Part shown: positions 53,784-63,107 of the stretch, piece by piece
Layout of the letters: each line of letters begins with the position of its first letter
Numbering within the stretch: position 1 is the first letter of the stretch
Origin: CAUZIZ01 sp965222655
GTDB lineage: Bacteria; Acidobacteriota; UBA6911; RPQK01; JAJDTT01
Length of the DNA: 64,000 nt
Assembly (NCBI GenBank): GCA_965222655.1
Contig: CBDCUP010000022.1
Location: 1 to 64,000, forward strand
Direction: 5' to 3'
Made by a program: the position numbers and the translations under genes
The notes under the pieces: generated by a model
Seen by the model: the letters and a program-made list of their open reading frames with translations, nothing else
The model's database searches: none
What the model was told of the DNA's origin: nothing

Positions 53784-55100
53784 ATGGGCTCAAAGGGGCA
53801 GCTTTTCCGTGAGGTTGGACCCTTCTCGGCGATCTTTCTGGTCGTGGGCAACATCGTCGGAATCGGCATCTTCACCACCTCTGGACTGATTGCTGAGGAG
53901 CTGGGTAGCTCCTTCTGGCTACTGGGCGTATGGATCGTAGGCGGACTGCTGGCCCTGATCGGTGCGATCTGTTACTCCCATCTGGGAACGCGGTTTCCCC
54001 AGGCTGGAGGAGAATTCGCGTTTCTCTACCCCACTTTTGGGCCGCTCCCCGCCTTTCTCTCTGGTTGGGCTTCTCTCTTCATCGGCTTTTCGGCACCAAT
54101 TGCTGCCTCTGCTCTGGGATTGGCATATCACCTCTCGCCCTTTCTTCCAGAGAAGCTGAGTGGCATCCCTCTGAGCTGGATCGCCGCGTCCGCCCTACTT
54201 GCCGTCACACTGATGCTTTCGGTGGGTCTCGGGTTCGGGACACAGCTCCACTCCCTGGTCACCCTCTTCAACCTGGCACTGGCTCTTGGCTTCGCGGTTC
54301 TGGTCCTGGGAAACTCTCCTGTTCAGACGAATCTTCGCCCCATCCTCGAGGGCGGCGTCATGGATGTAGAGCTGTCCTCTCTTGCCCCGGCGATCATTCT
54401 GGTCATGTTTGCCTATAGCGGCTGGAATGCAGCCGCTTATATTGCTGAGGAAGTCCGAGAGCCCGAACGAAATCTTCCCCGATCCTTGATACTGGGTACG
54501 GCATTGGTAATTGTGCTCTATCTGCTACTCAACCTGGCTTACTTCTCGGCAGTCCCCTTGCTCGAGCTGAAAGGCCAGATCCCGGTGGCCCAGATCGCTG
54601 CTTCGGCGGCCTTGAGCTCAGGAAGCAGTTTGCTTGGCCTCCTGGTGCTGCTGTCGATTTCGAGCTCACTCACCGCGATGTCGATCGCCGGCCCCCGGGT
54701 CTATTTCGCGATGTCTCGGAGTCGGCTGTTTCCCTCCTGGCTGGGAGAGGTGGACGGAAAGAGAAAGCTCCCGCTCAAGGCCATCTGGTTTCAAACCGGT
54801 GTGGCGCTGCTGATGATACTGCTCGGCGACTTCCGACAAATCCTGCTCTTTTCAGGGTTCGTACTGCTGCTCTTCTCCACCCTCACGGTTTCGGTGCTGC
54901 TACGAATCAGAAGGGATCAGGTTGAGCAGGGCTCCTTTCTGATCTCTTACCGGATACTACCCCTCCTCTTCGTCGCCACCAACCTGGGAGTCATGGTGAG
55001 CACGGCGATCAGCCATACCCTGGAGGTAGGTGCCGGACTGGCGACCCTGGCTGCCGGACTCCCTGTCTACGTGATATACCGGAGACGCCAGCGGCGGTAG
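53784..55100 (+). CDS. APC-superfamily amino acid permease
   Basis: A 438-residue transporter with about 12 membrane segments. The first segment carries VVGNIVGIGIFTTSG (GIG unwound helix of the substrate site), followed by GEFAFLYPTFGPLPAF and SGWNAAAYIAEEVREPERNL in the sixth segment region. It imports or exchanges amino acids or amines using ion gradients. The context does not indicate the substrate. It follows the TlpA-like gene by 66 bases on the same strand. Confidence 0.9.
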   Translation: MGSKGQLFREVGPFSAIFLVVGNIVGIGIFTTSGLIAEELGSSFWLLGVWIVGGLLALIGAICYSHLGTRFPQAGGEFAFLYPTFGPLPAFLSGWASLFIGFSAPIAASALGLAYHLSPFLPEKLSGIPLSWIAASALLAVTLMLSVGLGFGTQLHSLVTLFNLALALGFAVLVLGNSPVQTNLRPILEGGVMDVELSSLAPAIILVMFAYSGWNAAAYIAEEVREPERNLPRSLILGTALVIVLYLLLNLAYFSAVPLLELKGQIPVAQIAASAALSSGSSLLGLLVLLSISSSLTAMSIAGPRVYFAMSRSRLFPSWLGEVDGKRKLPLKAIWFQTGVALLMILLGDFRQILLFSGFVLLLFSTLTVSVLLRIRRDQVEQGSFLISYRILPLLFVATNLGVMVSTAISHTLEVGAGLATLAAGLPVYVIYRRRQRR

Positions 55101-55123
55101 TGTGGATCCCCCCCCGGTGACGG

Positions 55124-55265
55124 CTAGGAGCCGGGAGTGACAGGAAGTTGGTTTAGCCGATGTCCGCTCTCAGGCATGATCAGTGGACAGTCGACTCGCA
55201 GGAAGTCAGCGTCAAGGGTCAGAATCGGAGAGTCTTCCCGGATTGCAAGAGCATAGGCAAAGCCG
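55124..55265 (-). pseudogene. C-terminal remnant of a PIN-domain (VapC-like) toxin
   Basis: The open frame reads YALAIREDSPILTLDADFLR and then VDCPLIMPE, which resembles the end of a PIN domain with one acidic active-site residue (TLDADF). Its 5' part is replaced by repeat A/B sequence starting at 55269, so it is truncated. No antitoxin is seen. Confidence 0.55.
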
Positions 55266-55268
55266 CTA

Positions 55269-55424
55269 ACCTGAAACTTCATTGGCGAACGTAGCTTTGG
55301 CCTCCAGGCCGAAGTCTTATTTACGAGCCTTTGGCTCGGACGGCGGCTTGGAGCCCACCTACGCCGCACCCGAAGTTTCTTTCTCGAATGGGGCCAGCTC
55401 TCCTGGGGGCGGGACTAAGGGTCT
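55269..55424. repeat. Repeat A with hairpin B, copy 4
   Basis: Left edge CTGAAACTTCATTGG, hairpin B at 55282-55365 (CGTAGCTTTGGCCTCCAGGC pairing with GGCTTGGAGCCCACCTACG around GAGCCTTTGGCTCG), then forward repeat A at 55370-55424 (GAAGTTTCTTTCTCGAATGG..GGGGGCGGGACTAAG). The nested order differs from the copies at 4935 and 43253. Confidence 0.8.
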
Positions 55425-55555
55425 GTCAGGAAGTAACCGATGCACTTTGGCTCCGCGCCCCTGCTGCGGTTACGTGCTGACAGACGCTAAGGAGACAAGT
55501 GACGCAAGTCACGATACGGTTCCCTGAGATTTCCGTCGCGAGGTCGCGTCCACTA

Positions 55556-57127
55556 TCACTGCGGCGACGGAACTGCAGACAGTGGAAGCGAGGTAAACTG
55601 TCCTGGTTCGGATCCAATCTCGAGTGCCGTCACGGCCACTTTCGCACCCTCTTCGGCCTCAATCAACAGGGTCCCGTGGAAGCCGCCCTCCACGTAATCC
55701 AAGAGTTCCTGAATGAATTTCGCAACCTGACCCTGCGGCGGGATCGTGAGGCTGGCTTCCGTGTTGCCGAAGTTGCTCTTCCGGGAGTCCCTGAGCGTCA
55801 GGGAGACCCTCACCTCCACCCGACTCAGGTTCTGAATCGCCACTGCAGTACTGAGTGTCGTCAGTCGCCTCACCGGCACCATCACCCTACGGTAGGCCTG
55901 ACTGGGTCCAAGACCTGCCATTCCAACTCCGGGAAGATGGAAGCGCATCAGGCCTGCGACCGCCGCATCTGCACTTATAGTGGCAGAACCCGTGACCAGG
56001 CTGCCGATCCCAGGAGTCGAAATCGTTGTCGAACTCAGAGGTTCCAGGGTAAAGCTGGCTGCTCCATTCTGACGGCCGCGCACACCGGGAATAGCGCTAA
56101 CAACAGAATCGCTATCAAGTGGGTTCCCGCCAGAGTCCCGAAACGAGACGCTTCCAGTGGCAGTGGTCGGAGAGGGATTGAAGACGACCAGTTCGGAGGC
56201 AAAACCCTCACCATTTCCGAAGTGAGCAAAGTAGAGCGTGTTGTGTATCTGTTGTTGGATCCAGTAGTCGAAACTGGAAACGCGGGTATAGACAGCAGGT
56301 GTGGAATCTCGGGCACAGCTGCGTGAATTGGAGATCCCTACCTGCAGCCATCCTCCTTCACCATCTGAGACCACCAGCGGACCGCAATCGTCACCGTGGC
56401 AAACATCAGTTTCCCCTTCGATCAGACCAGCACAAATATCGCTGGAGTCGACGAGAACACCACTGGAGACACATTCCTCGTTGGAGATCAAAGGCACGCT
56501 TGCCTCTTGAAGCTCGGAAGAAAGAACGGGGGTCCCGGCGCTGAGGGCTCCCCAACCCAGGATGAGCGCCGTCGTTCCTGGTCCGGCTCGTGCGTCGTCG
56601 CTCGATTGAACCAGTGGAATCGTAGGCGCTGCCGACGCGCTCTGAAGTTGGAGAAGGGCAATGTCAGGGCTTCGCAGATCGAAAAAGCGGAAATCTTCAT
56701 TGACGACGACGCGTTCGACGGCGATGTCTTCCCCACCATCCCCACTCAGGCCATCTCGGCCGATGATGACCTTGATATCGCTGGGTGACAGGCGAGGATC
56801 CAGACAATGGGCGGCCGTAAGCACCCATCTCGGATCGATCAACGTGCCCCCACAGAACGGCGACGAAGAGTCCTCTCCGTCGCGGGCACTCACCAGTGCG
56901 ACCATCCAGGGATAGGCGGCTGCGGTTGCCTCTCCCACTATCCGGGGACTCTGCTGATCCATCGCAGCCTCTGCTGGGGTAACAGAATCGGAGACTCGGA
57001 GGAGGGAGAGGCTGACCTCTGATGCAGGGAGCGGTTGCAAGAATTCACCCAAGCTGAGGGAACTGTTGAGACAGACCACTAAGCTTGAGATCAAGAGTGA
57101 CTGGAGTATGTGACTCGATCTAATCAT
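55556..57127 (-). CDS. Exported trypsin-fold protein lacking the catalytic serine
   Basis: About 523 residues from ATG 57127, chosen for the strong GAGGAGG just upstream and the signal peptide MIRSSHILQSLLISSLVVCL. The S1 fold (residues about 60-280) begins RIVGEATAAAYPWMVALVSA and has the catalytic histidine in VLTAAHCLD and aspartate in SPDIALLQLQ. At the serine site the usual GDSGGP is GDDCGP (DVCHGDDCGPLVV), so S195 is Asp and the next Gly is Cys. It is probably a non-catalytic pseudoprotease. Residues about 300-523 are a beta-rich domain (FASELVVFNPSPTTATGSVS) of a kind seen in acidobacterial exported proteins. Confidence 0.82.
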   Translation of the reverse strand: MIRSSHILQSLLISSLVVCLNSSLSLGEFLQPLPASEVSLSLLRVSDSVTPAEAAMDQQSPRIVGEATAAAYPWMVALVSARDGEDSSSPFCGGTLIDPRWVLTAAHCLDPRLSPSDIKVIIGRDGLSGDGGEDIAVERVVVNEDFRFFDLRSPDIALLQLQSASAAPTIPLVQSSDDARAGPGTTALILGWGALSAGTPVLSSELQEASVPLISNEECVSSGVLVDSSDICAGLIEGETDVCHGDDCGPLVVSDGEGGWLQVGISNSRSCARDSTPAVYTRVSSFDYWIQQQIHNTLYFAHFGNGEGFASELVVFNPSPTTATGSVSFRDSGGNPLDSDSVVSAIPGVRGRQNGAASFTLEPLSSTTISTPGIGSLVTGSATISADAAVAGLMRFHLPGVGMAGLGPSQAYRRVMVPVRRLTTLSTAVAIQNLSRVEVRVSLTLRDSRKSNFGNTEASLTIPPQGQVAKFIQELLDYVEGGFHGTLLIEAEEGAKVAVTALEIGSEPGQFTSLPLSAVPSPQ

Positions 57128-57298
57128 TTCTTCCTCCTCATCTATCAGGCTGACCGGCAACAGCGTCTTCGAAACGCGCCTTCTGCTCGTGGAACCGTTC
57201 GACAGCAGCTAGCTTTGCAAGCGCTATGCCAGAAACCTCCAGGCCCAGAAGACATACCTATAAGGTGCCTTAATTCATTGAGTTAGACTGATAGTAAG
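57128..57298. other. Upstream region of the trypsin-fold gene; target of the IS66-type element
   Basis: About 170 bases, AT-richer than the neighbours, probably including the promoter of the leftward gene. It ends with ATAGTAAG, the 8-bp target duplication at 57291-57298. Confidence 0.5.
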
Positions 57299-57382
57299 GT
57301 AAATATTCGGTAAACCCATCCCTACGCTGACACCCTCAGATTTTGCTGGACACAGGATTTTCAGTCGTGTATATAAGGGGTC

Positions 57383-59014
57383 ATGGGAGTCGCCCGAGGT
57401 CAAGCGGAGCAAGCCGGAGAGAATCGGGAGTCCTCGCACTGGGCGTCAACAGCCGGGGTTCAGATCCGGGTGGATAAGGAGGAGTACATCGATTTGCGGT
57501 GGGCGGCGGCGTACTGGAAGGCCCAGCACCGGGAAGCGGTCGGGCGGGAAGCGGATCTCAAGAGCGACAATGAAGAGTTGCGGGCTCGCGTTCGTGAGTT
57601 GGAAGGCCGTCTGTACGGCCGTCGAAGCGAGCGTCGGGTGGGCGAGGGCAAGAGTCCGTCGCGGGGACCGGTCTGGGCGCGCCCTCGCGGACAGCAGCCG
57701 GGGGTCCGGGGACATGGGCGAAGCAGCCTGGAGGGGTTGGAAGCCCGCGAGGAAGTGGCGGATCTGCCCGAAGAGCAGCAGAAGTGTCCCCGCTGCGGCC
57801 GGCGCCTGGATCCGTTTCCGGGGACCGACGAGGCCCAGGTGGTGGAGGTCGAGACCCGAGTCTGGCGTCGGGTGATCCAACGAAGGCGCTACCATCCCAG
57901 CTGTGATTGCGGGGTCTTGCCCGGCATCGTGACGGCGCCCTCACCCGCCCGTTTGATCCCGCGCGGCAAGCTGGGCATTTCGGTCTGGGTGAGGGTGATC
58001 TTGGACAAGTATCTTTATTCGCGTCCCAGTCACCGACTGCTGCAAGAGCTGGCCGACCAAGGGGTGAGGCTCTCGCCGGGAACGATCGCGGGAGGACTCA
58101 GGCAACTGCTCCCGCTGTTGGAGCCCGTGCGGGAGGCCATCCGCAGCCGACAACTGAGCGAGGATCGTTGGCAGGCGGACGAGACCGGCTGGCGCGTGTT
58201 CGTCGAGGTAGAGGGCAAGGCGGGTCAGGGCTGGCATCTGTGGGTGTTCCGATCCCCTTCGACGGTGCTCTTCACCCTGTCCCCCAGCCGTTCGGCCCAG
58301 GTGCCGGAGGCGCACTTCGCAGAGGATGTGGCCGGCATTCTGCTGAGCGACCGCTACGTCGTGTACAAGAAGTTGGCCCGACAACGCGAGGGTCTGGAAC
58401 TGGCCTTTTGCTGGGCCCACGTGCGCCGCGACTTTTTCTCCTTGGCCAAGGCTTGGCCCGAACAAGAGGGCTGGGCGATGAGTTGGGTGGAAGGCATCGG
58501 GGGCCTGTTCGATCTGAACCGGCGTCGGCTGCAGGTCCGAAAGCAGCCCGAATCCTTTGCCGCCCGGGATCAGCAACTGCGCGGGGCGCTCTGGGGACTG
58601 GAGAGGCAGCGCGATGCGGAGCTGGGAAGCCCGACCCTGCCTAAAGCCTGCCAAAAGGTGTTGCGCAGTCTGCAGCGACATTGGGAAGGGTTGACCGTCT
58701 TTTTGGATCACCCTGAGGTGGCCATGGACAACAACGCCGCCGAACGCGCTTTACGAGGTCCGGTGGTGGGGCGCAAGAACTACTACGGTTCGGGCAGTCG
58801 GTGGAGCGCCCGCCTGGCCGCCGTGGTCTTCTCGATCCTGCAGACCTTGGAGTTGTGGGAGATCAACCCGCAACGCTGGCTGAGTGCCTATCTGCAATCC
58901 TGCGCCGAATCGGGCAACCGGGCGCCGCCGCAACTGAACCGATTCCTGCCCTGGGAGATGGATCCGGCCCGCAGAGAGGACTGGAGTCGAGCGCCCGGCC
59001 AGGAGGCGGCATGA
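57383..59014 (+). CDS. IS66-family transposase (TnpC-like)
   Basis: A 543-residue DDE enzyme. An N-terminal coiled region (EALRARVRELEGRLYGRRSE-like) precedes a zinc-binding part with CPRCGRRLDPF and SCDCGVLPG near 132-178. Catalytic residues are the D of WQADETGWRVFVE near 262, the D of LLSDRYVVYKKL near 321 and the E of AMDNNAAERALRGPVVGRKN near 450. The C-terminus ends in a proline-rich segment (PPQLNRFLPWEMDPA). The stop TGA overlaps the ATG of the passenger gene (ATGA), with AGGAGG just upstream, so both are translated together. Confidence 0.95.
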   Translation: MGVARGQAEQAGENRESSHWASTAGVQIRVDKEEYIDLRWAAAYWKAQHREAVGREADLKSDNEELRARVRELEGRLYGRRSERRVGEGKSPSRGPVWARPRGQQPGVRGHGRSSLEGLEAREEVADLPEEQQKCPRCGRRLDPFPGTDEAQVVEVETRVWRRVIQRRRYHPSCDCGVLPGIVTAPSPARLIPRGKLGISVWVRVILDKYLYSRPSHRLLQELADQGVRLSPGTIAGGLRQLLPLLEPVREAIRSRQLSEDRWQADETGWRVFVEVEGKAGQGWHLWVFRSPSTVLFTLSPSRSAQVPEAHFAEDVAGILLSDRYVVYKKLARQREGLELAFCWAHVRRDFFSLAKAWPEQEGWAMSWVEGIGGLFDLNRRRLQVRKQPESFAARDQQLRGALWGLERQRDAELGSPTLPKACQKVLRSLQRHWEGLTVFLDHPEVAMDNNAAERALRGPVVGRKNYYGSGSRWSARLAAVVFSILQTLELWEINPQRWLSAYLQSCAESGNRAPPQLNRFLPWEMDPARREDWSRAPGQEAA

Positions 59015-59871
59015 AACGCTACTGTGGCCGCCGCTTCAGCGGCGAGGAGATCGGGCAACTGGGTGCCTTGATTGCCGACAATCCGGGCCGCACCCGCGCC
59101 CAGCTGTCTCGATTGGCGTGTCGACTGCTGCAGTGGCACAAAGCCGACGGGGGCCTCAAGGAGATGAGCTGCCGGGTGGCGATGCTGCGCATGCATCGTG
59201 AGGGGCTCCTGCAGCTGCCGCCCCCTCGCAACCGCAAAGGAGGCTCGAGCCGAATCGAGCACACCTTCTGGACGGCGCCGCAGCCGCTGCTGTCCCGACC
59301 GGTGCATGAGCTGCCCGGCGTGCATCTGGAGCCGGTCCTGAGCCGCCCGGACTCCGCTTTGTGGAATGAATACATCGACCGCTATCACTATCTGGGATAC
59401 ACGCCTCTGCCGGGGGCTCAGCTGCGCTACTTCGCTCGTTGGGAGGACCGCATCCTGGCCCTGCTTGGCTTTGGCGCCGCCGCTTGGAAAACCGCCCCGC
59501 GCGACCGCTTCATCGGCTGGCGTCCTGCGGAACGGGAGCGGAACCTTCAACTGATCGTCAACAACGCCCGTTTCTTGATCCTTCCCTGGGTCCAGTCCCA
59601 GAACCTGGCCTCCAAGCTGCTGGCCTTGGCCGCCCGTCAACTCCCCCAGGACTGGCACCACCGCTACGCCTACCGGCCCGTTCTGCTGGAAACCTTCGTC
59701 GACACCCAACGCTTCACCGGCGCCTGCTACAAGGCGGCCAACTGGATCCATGTCGGACAGACCCAAGGGCGCGGCAAACTGGACCGGGATCACCAGGCCG
59801 ATCTGCCCACCAAAAGCATCTGGCTCTACCCCCTGAGCAAACTCTTTCGAAGATCGCTTCGCTCAACTTGA
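59011..59871 (+). CDS. DUF4338 (Druantia DruA-like) passenger protein of the IS66 element
   Basis: A 286-residue protein starting at ATG 59011 with AGGAGG 5 bases upstream. It shares every core motif with the passenger of the ISKra4-type element at 10630-11532: RYHYLGYTPLPGAQLRY, GAAAWKTAPRDRFIGW, NARFLILPWVQSQNLAS, LLETFVDTQRFTGACYKAA and NWIHVGQTQGRGKLDRD. This is the DruA family of the Druantia defence system, but no other Druantia gene is present. The conserved acidic and aromatic residues suggest an enzyme or nucleic-acid-binding fold; its job is unknown. Confidence 0.88.
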   Translation: MKRYCGRRFSGEEIGQLGALIADNPGRTRAQLSRLACRLLQWHKADGGLKEMSCRVAMLRMHREGLLQLPPPRNRKGGSSRIEHTFWTAPQPLLSRPVHELPGVHLEPVLSRPDSALWNEYIDRYHYLGYTPLPGAQLRYFARWEDRILALLGFGAAAWKTAPRDRFIGWRPAERERNLQLIVNNARFLILPWVQSQNLASKLLALAARQLPQDWHHRYAYRPVLLETFVDTQRFTGACYKAANWIHVGQTQGRGKLDRDHQADLPTKSIWLYPLSKLFRRSLRST

Positions 59872-59929
59872 GTCCTCAAGAACATCTTCCGTCCGTCATT
59901 GCTCGATTATGGGTTTACCGAATATTTAC

Positions 59930-60052
59930 ATAGTAAGAGGGCGTGTTGGAGCCTGTTAAACAGTTACGGCAAGCCTATCGGATAGACGGGGTATCCGATT
60001 GGATAGTGCTGGTGGGGATGTGAGGAATAGGGCCGTCCATCAGGCCCGGGAG
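59930..60052. other. Region right of the IS66 element
   Basis: Starts with the second ATAGTAAG duplication (59930-59937). CGGATAGACGGGGTATCCG-like sequence near 59975-60000 forms a small stem. No gene. Confidence 0.4.
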
Positions 60053-61333
60053 TCATGGACTGAGATTCATCAGCTTCAGGAGATCTTCGAATCGGGCATC
60101 GGAACGAAGACCCTTGAACCAGGGCTCGACCTTGAGGAAACGAACGTAATCAGATCCTTCTTGGTCGGCTTCCGTCAGCCACTTGAAGGCCTGATCCTTT
60201 TCGCCTATGAAGCTATAAACCAACGCGAAATAGATTGCAGGAACATATTCTGTCTTCGCGAGCGTTTCGAGTTGCTCCAATGCCTCCCTGGCCCCATCTC
60301 TTTCACCCGCGAACGCGAGGATCAGGGCTGCGAGCACTGCTTCATGCCCACCCAACAGCTCGAACCCTTTCCGAAACGCCTTCGTGGCATCCTCGTACAT
60401 CGATTTCTGGGTGAACACCAGGCCCAACCCGAAGTGAGCCGGGGCCAGATTCGGATCCATTTCAAGAGCTTCTCTGTATCCCTCGATTGCCAGGTCGTAC
60501 TGTCCCTTATAGTAGAAACAGCGTGCTGTGCCGGCCTTGATGATGGGTGAGACCGGATCAAGCTCCTGGGCCAGGTTCATCTCGGTTACTGCGTCATCGA
60601 GGTGTCCCTGCGTGGCGAGAAACAGGGCATACCAGTGCCGTGCCGTCGAATAATTCGGGTCGAACTCGAGGGCAAGCTCGAAGTGTTTCCTGGCTCGCTG
60701 CCAGTCCCGACGGTAGGAGAGCACCGCGTTTGCGAGTGCCGTGTGCGCCTCAGCCAGAGTCTCGTCGATCTCGAGGGCTCTCTGTGCTGTCTCCTCGACC
60801 CTGGGCATCACGTCCTTGGGAGCAAGCGCTCCGTAGGTGGCCAGGAGGGCATAGCTGTTCGCCAGTCCGGCATGGGCGAGCGCGTAGTCCGAGTCTTGTT
60901 GGACCGCCCCCTCGAAGTGTGTTAGCGCGATCCGAATACCCTCCTCGGTTCGCTTGTCCAGAAAATAGAGCCCCTTCAGGTAGGAGTGATACGCGTCCAG
61001 GTTCCCGGTGGGATCTTTTTCGATCCGTGCGACTTCTTCGGCAGAGAGCTCGGTCTGGAGAGCCGAGGCGATCTGCTTGGCTACGCCACTCTGGATTGCA
61101 AAGATATCCTTGAGCTCCCGTTCATAGCTCTGCTCCCAAAGATGCTCTTCGGTTGCGACGTCAATCAGCTGCGCAATGATGCGAACTCGCTCTCCCTCGC
61201 GGCGAACACTTCCTTCCAGCACCGCTTGTACCTTCAACTCCTCGCCAATTTCGCGAATGGTCTTGTTGCTATTTTTCAAGCTCATCACGGATGTCCGCGA
61301 TATGACTGCCAGTCGGTCGATTTTCGACAGTTG
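60053..61333 (-). pseudogene. FlgO/TPR signalling protein, 5'-truncated
   Basis: From about residue 66 of the open frame (nt 61333) the sequence is a typical FlgO-like/TPR tail: QLSKIDRLAVISRTSVMSLK, TIREIGEELKVQAVLEGSVR, then about eight TPR units down to LKVEPWFKGLRSDARFEDLL. Full-length relatives start with a Ser/Thr kinase, cyclase or winged-helix domain plus the first half of FlgO (ADGMTEELI), which are absent. Upstream the frame continues to 61528 through unrelated sequence, next to an ISNCY-type transposase gene, so a transposition event probably cut off the 5' end. Function lost or altered. Confidence 0.75.
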
Positions 61334-61711
61334 GTAGCTAGTGCCCGTCCGGAAACCGGGGTTCCCAGAACTGTAATCTGTTGAATCGGAACCACTTTTT
61401 ATACCTGAGACTGCTGACAGACCGACTCGACCCAGCTCGATCCAGAGCGAGGACGCACGGGCCAAAAAACACCGGTTCGGCGCAGACCTCTCCCTGAGTC
61501 GGAGCCACAAGGCAGTACGGTCAGCCACAAAAGACTACAACAGGAGTCGGGCCAGGACGACCAGGTTATAGGTCAGGACGCTGGCATGGACGTAGCTTTG
61601 AAAGTGAGGCCAGCCTTTCCAGGTACAGCGGTGGAGACCAAAGGTGTGCTTGAGGGTCCCAATGCACCCCTCGATCCCGGCCCGGAAGCGTTTGAGCTGT
61701 TTGTAGACCCA

Positions 61712-61720
61712 ACTGGAACG
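61712..61720 (+). repeat. Target duplication of the IS256-like element, left
   Basis: ACTGGAACG, repeated exactly at 63359-63367. 9 bp fits IS256 (8-9 bp). Confidence 0.82.
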
Positions 61721-62026
61721 GCAGCGCAACAATTTTTCTGTAATTTCAGGGTCGGTTGTGGGACAGGATCCTCCTCTCTTGGCTCTCGGGTGCAGAAAGC
61801 AGTGGCCCGTGAGCCGCTCGCTGTGAATCTCTCTAAGGCAACCAGCAGATCTATCAAAATGAGAGGCCGGAGCAGCTTGCACTACTCGCAGAGAGCGATT
61901 CAGCGCCCCCACCTCCTTCTCCAAGAAAAGAGGCCCTGTCAGAAGCCCTCAGAGCCACGATCGCGGGCTGCCCCTTACCGAGAACCCTCGCTGATCTGAG
62001 GGTCTCGGGTTTAGGGAAACGCTCTT

Positions 62027-63107
62027 CTAGGATGCCTCCTCTTCTTGCCAGCTCTCCAGGTTCAGATAGCAGCGGCCCGTGAGCCACTCGTCGTGAATCT
62101 CCGCCAGCACGGCTGAGATCAGTCGCAACGCCGAGTCGATATGGGGGAAGATTCCCACCACTCGAGTGCGGCGCCGGATCTGTTTGTTGAGATTCTCCAC
62201 GCCGTTAATCGTCCGGATCTTCTTGTGCAGACTGCGGGGGAAGGCGTAGACCGTCAACCCCTCGCGCACGTTGTCTTCCATCCACTGGGCCAGTGCCTGG
62301 CTCTTGGAGCCGACGGGCAAAGCGCTGAGCATTCTGGCTCAGATGAAACTGGCAGCGCTGCCAGGGAACCGCGGGAAACACCGCTCGTCGAGCGGCCTTC
62401 AGTCCCGCGTGGTCGTCACTGACGACGAGCTCCATTCCCTTGAGTCCCCGCCCGGCCAGATCCTCAAAAAACGCTCTCCAGTGGACCTCCGCCTCGCTCA
62501 GCCGGGCGCTCAGACCCAAGACCTCACGGTGACCGGAAGCCTGCACACCGACTGCCTTGAGGATGGCCAGGTCCTGAACTCGTCCATCGACACGGACTTT
62601 CTCGTAATGGGCGTCCAGGTAGACGAAGGGATACTCACCGCTCAGCGGCCGGCTACGGAACTTCTCCAGCTCCTCATCCAGCAGGGAGGCGACCCGTGAG
62701 ACCTGGCTGGCGGAGATCTCCGTGCCACACAGCTGCTCGGTGATTTCCGTGACCTTGCGCGTGGAGACGCCCATGACATACATCTCGGCAATGGCCAACT
62801 TCAGCGCCTTTTCCGAGCGGCAGCCCTTCTCCAGCGATTGAGGGTAGAACGACAGCCCTCGCACCTGAGGGATCTTCAGTCGGAGCTCTCCCACACGCGT
62901 GGCGATCTTCTTGTCCTTGTAACCGTTGGCGTGGCCCCGTCGCTGGCTCGTTCTCTCGTAGGGCTCGGCTCCCAGAAACTCCGACCGTTCCAATCCCATG
63001 GCCAAGTTCAAGAGCTTCTCCAACACCTTGCGAAAGGCCTCCGTTCCTTCTTGGATCAACGCCTCTAGGATCTCTCGTGGTACTCTGTCTTCCAGGTCTG
63101 GGGCCAT
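62027..63107 (-). pseudogene. IS256-family transposase, frameshifted and internally deleted
   Basis: The first frame (62205-63107) has the N-terminal and central parts: RRGHANGYKDKKIATRVGEL, VSTRKVTEITEQLCGTEISA, the first D in FVYLDAHYEKVR, the second in ELVVSDDHAGLKAARRAV and CQFHLSQNAQ. The second frame (62027-62332) carries EGLTVYAFPRSLHKKIRTIN and the third acidic residue in NGVENLNKQIRRR. The shift lies near 62325. About 50 residues expected between QNAQ and WMEDNV are missing. It cannot make a working enzyme. Confidence 0.83.

Larger units (their letters stand above)
57299..59929 (+). mobile_element. IS66-family insertion sequence with DUF4338 passenger gene
   Basis: 2631 bp. The perfect inverted ends begin GTAAATATTCGGTAAACCCA (21 bp pair in total), at 57299 and ending 59929. 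The 8-bp duplication ATAGTAAG lies at 57291-57298 and 59930-59937; 8 bp is the IS66 rule. It has only a TnpC-like transposase; tnpA and tnpB are absent. A DUF4338 gene follows it with an ATGA overlap. Frames, ends and duplication are intact, so the insertion is recent. Confidence 0.95.

Noticed and set aside
61586..61999. Plus-strand frame in the ISNCY/IS256 region
   Set aside because: It is the complement of transposase coding sequence and IS tail; no independent evidence.
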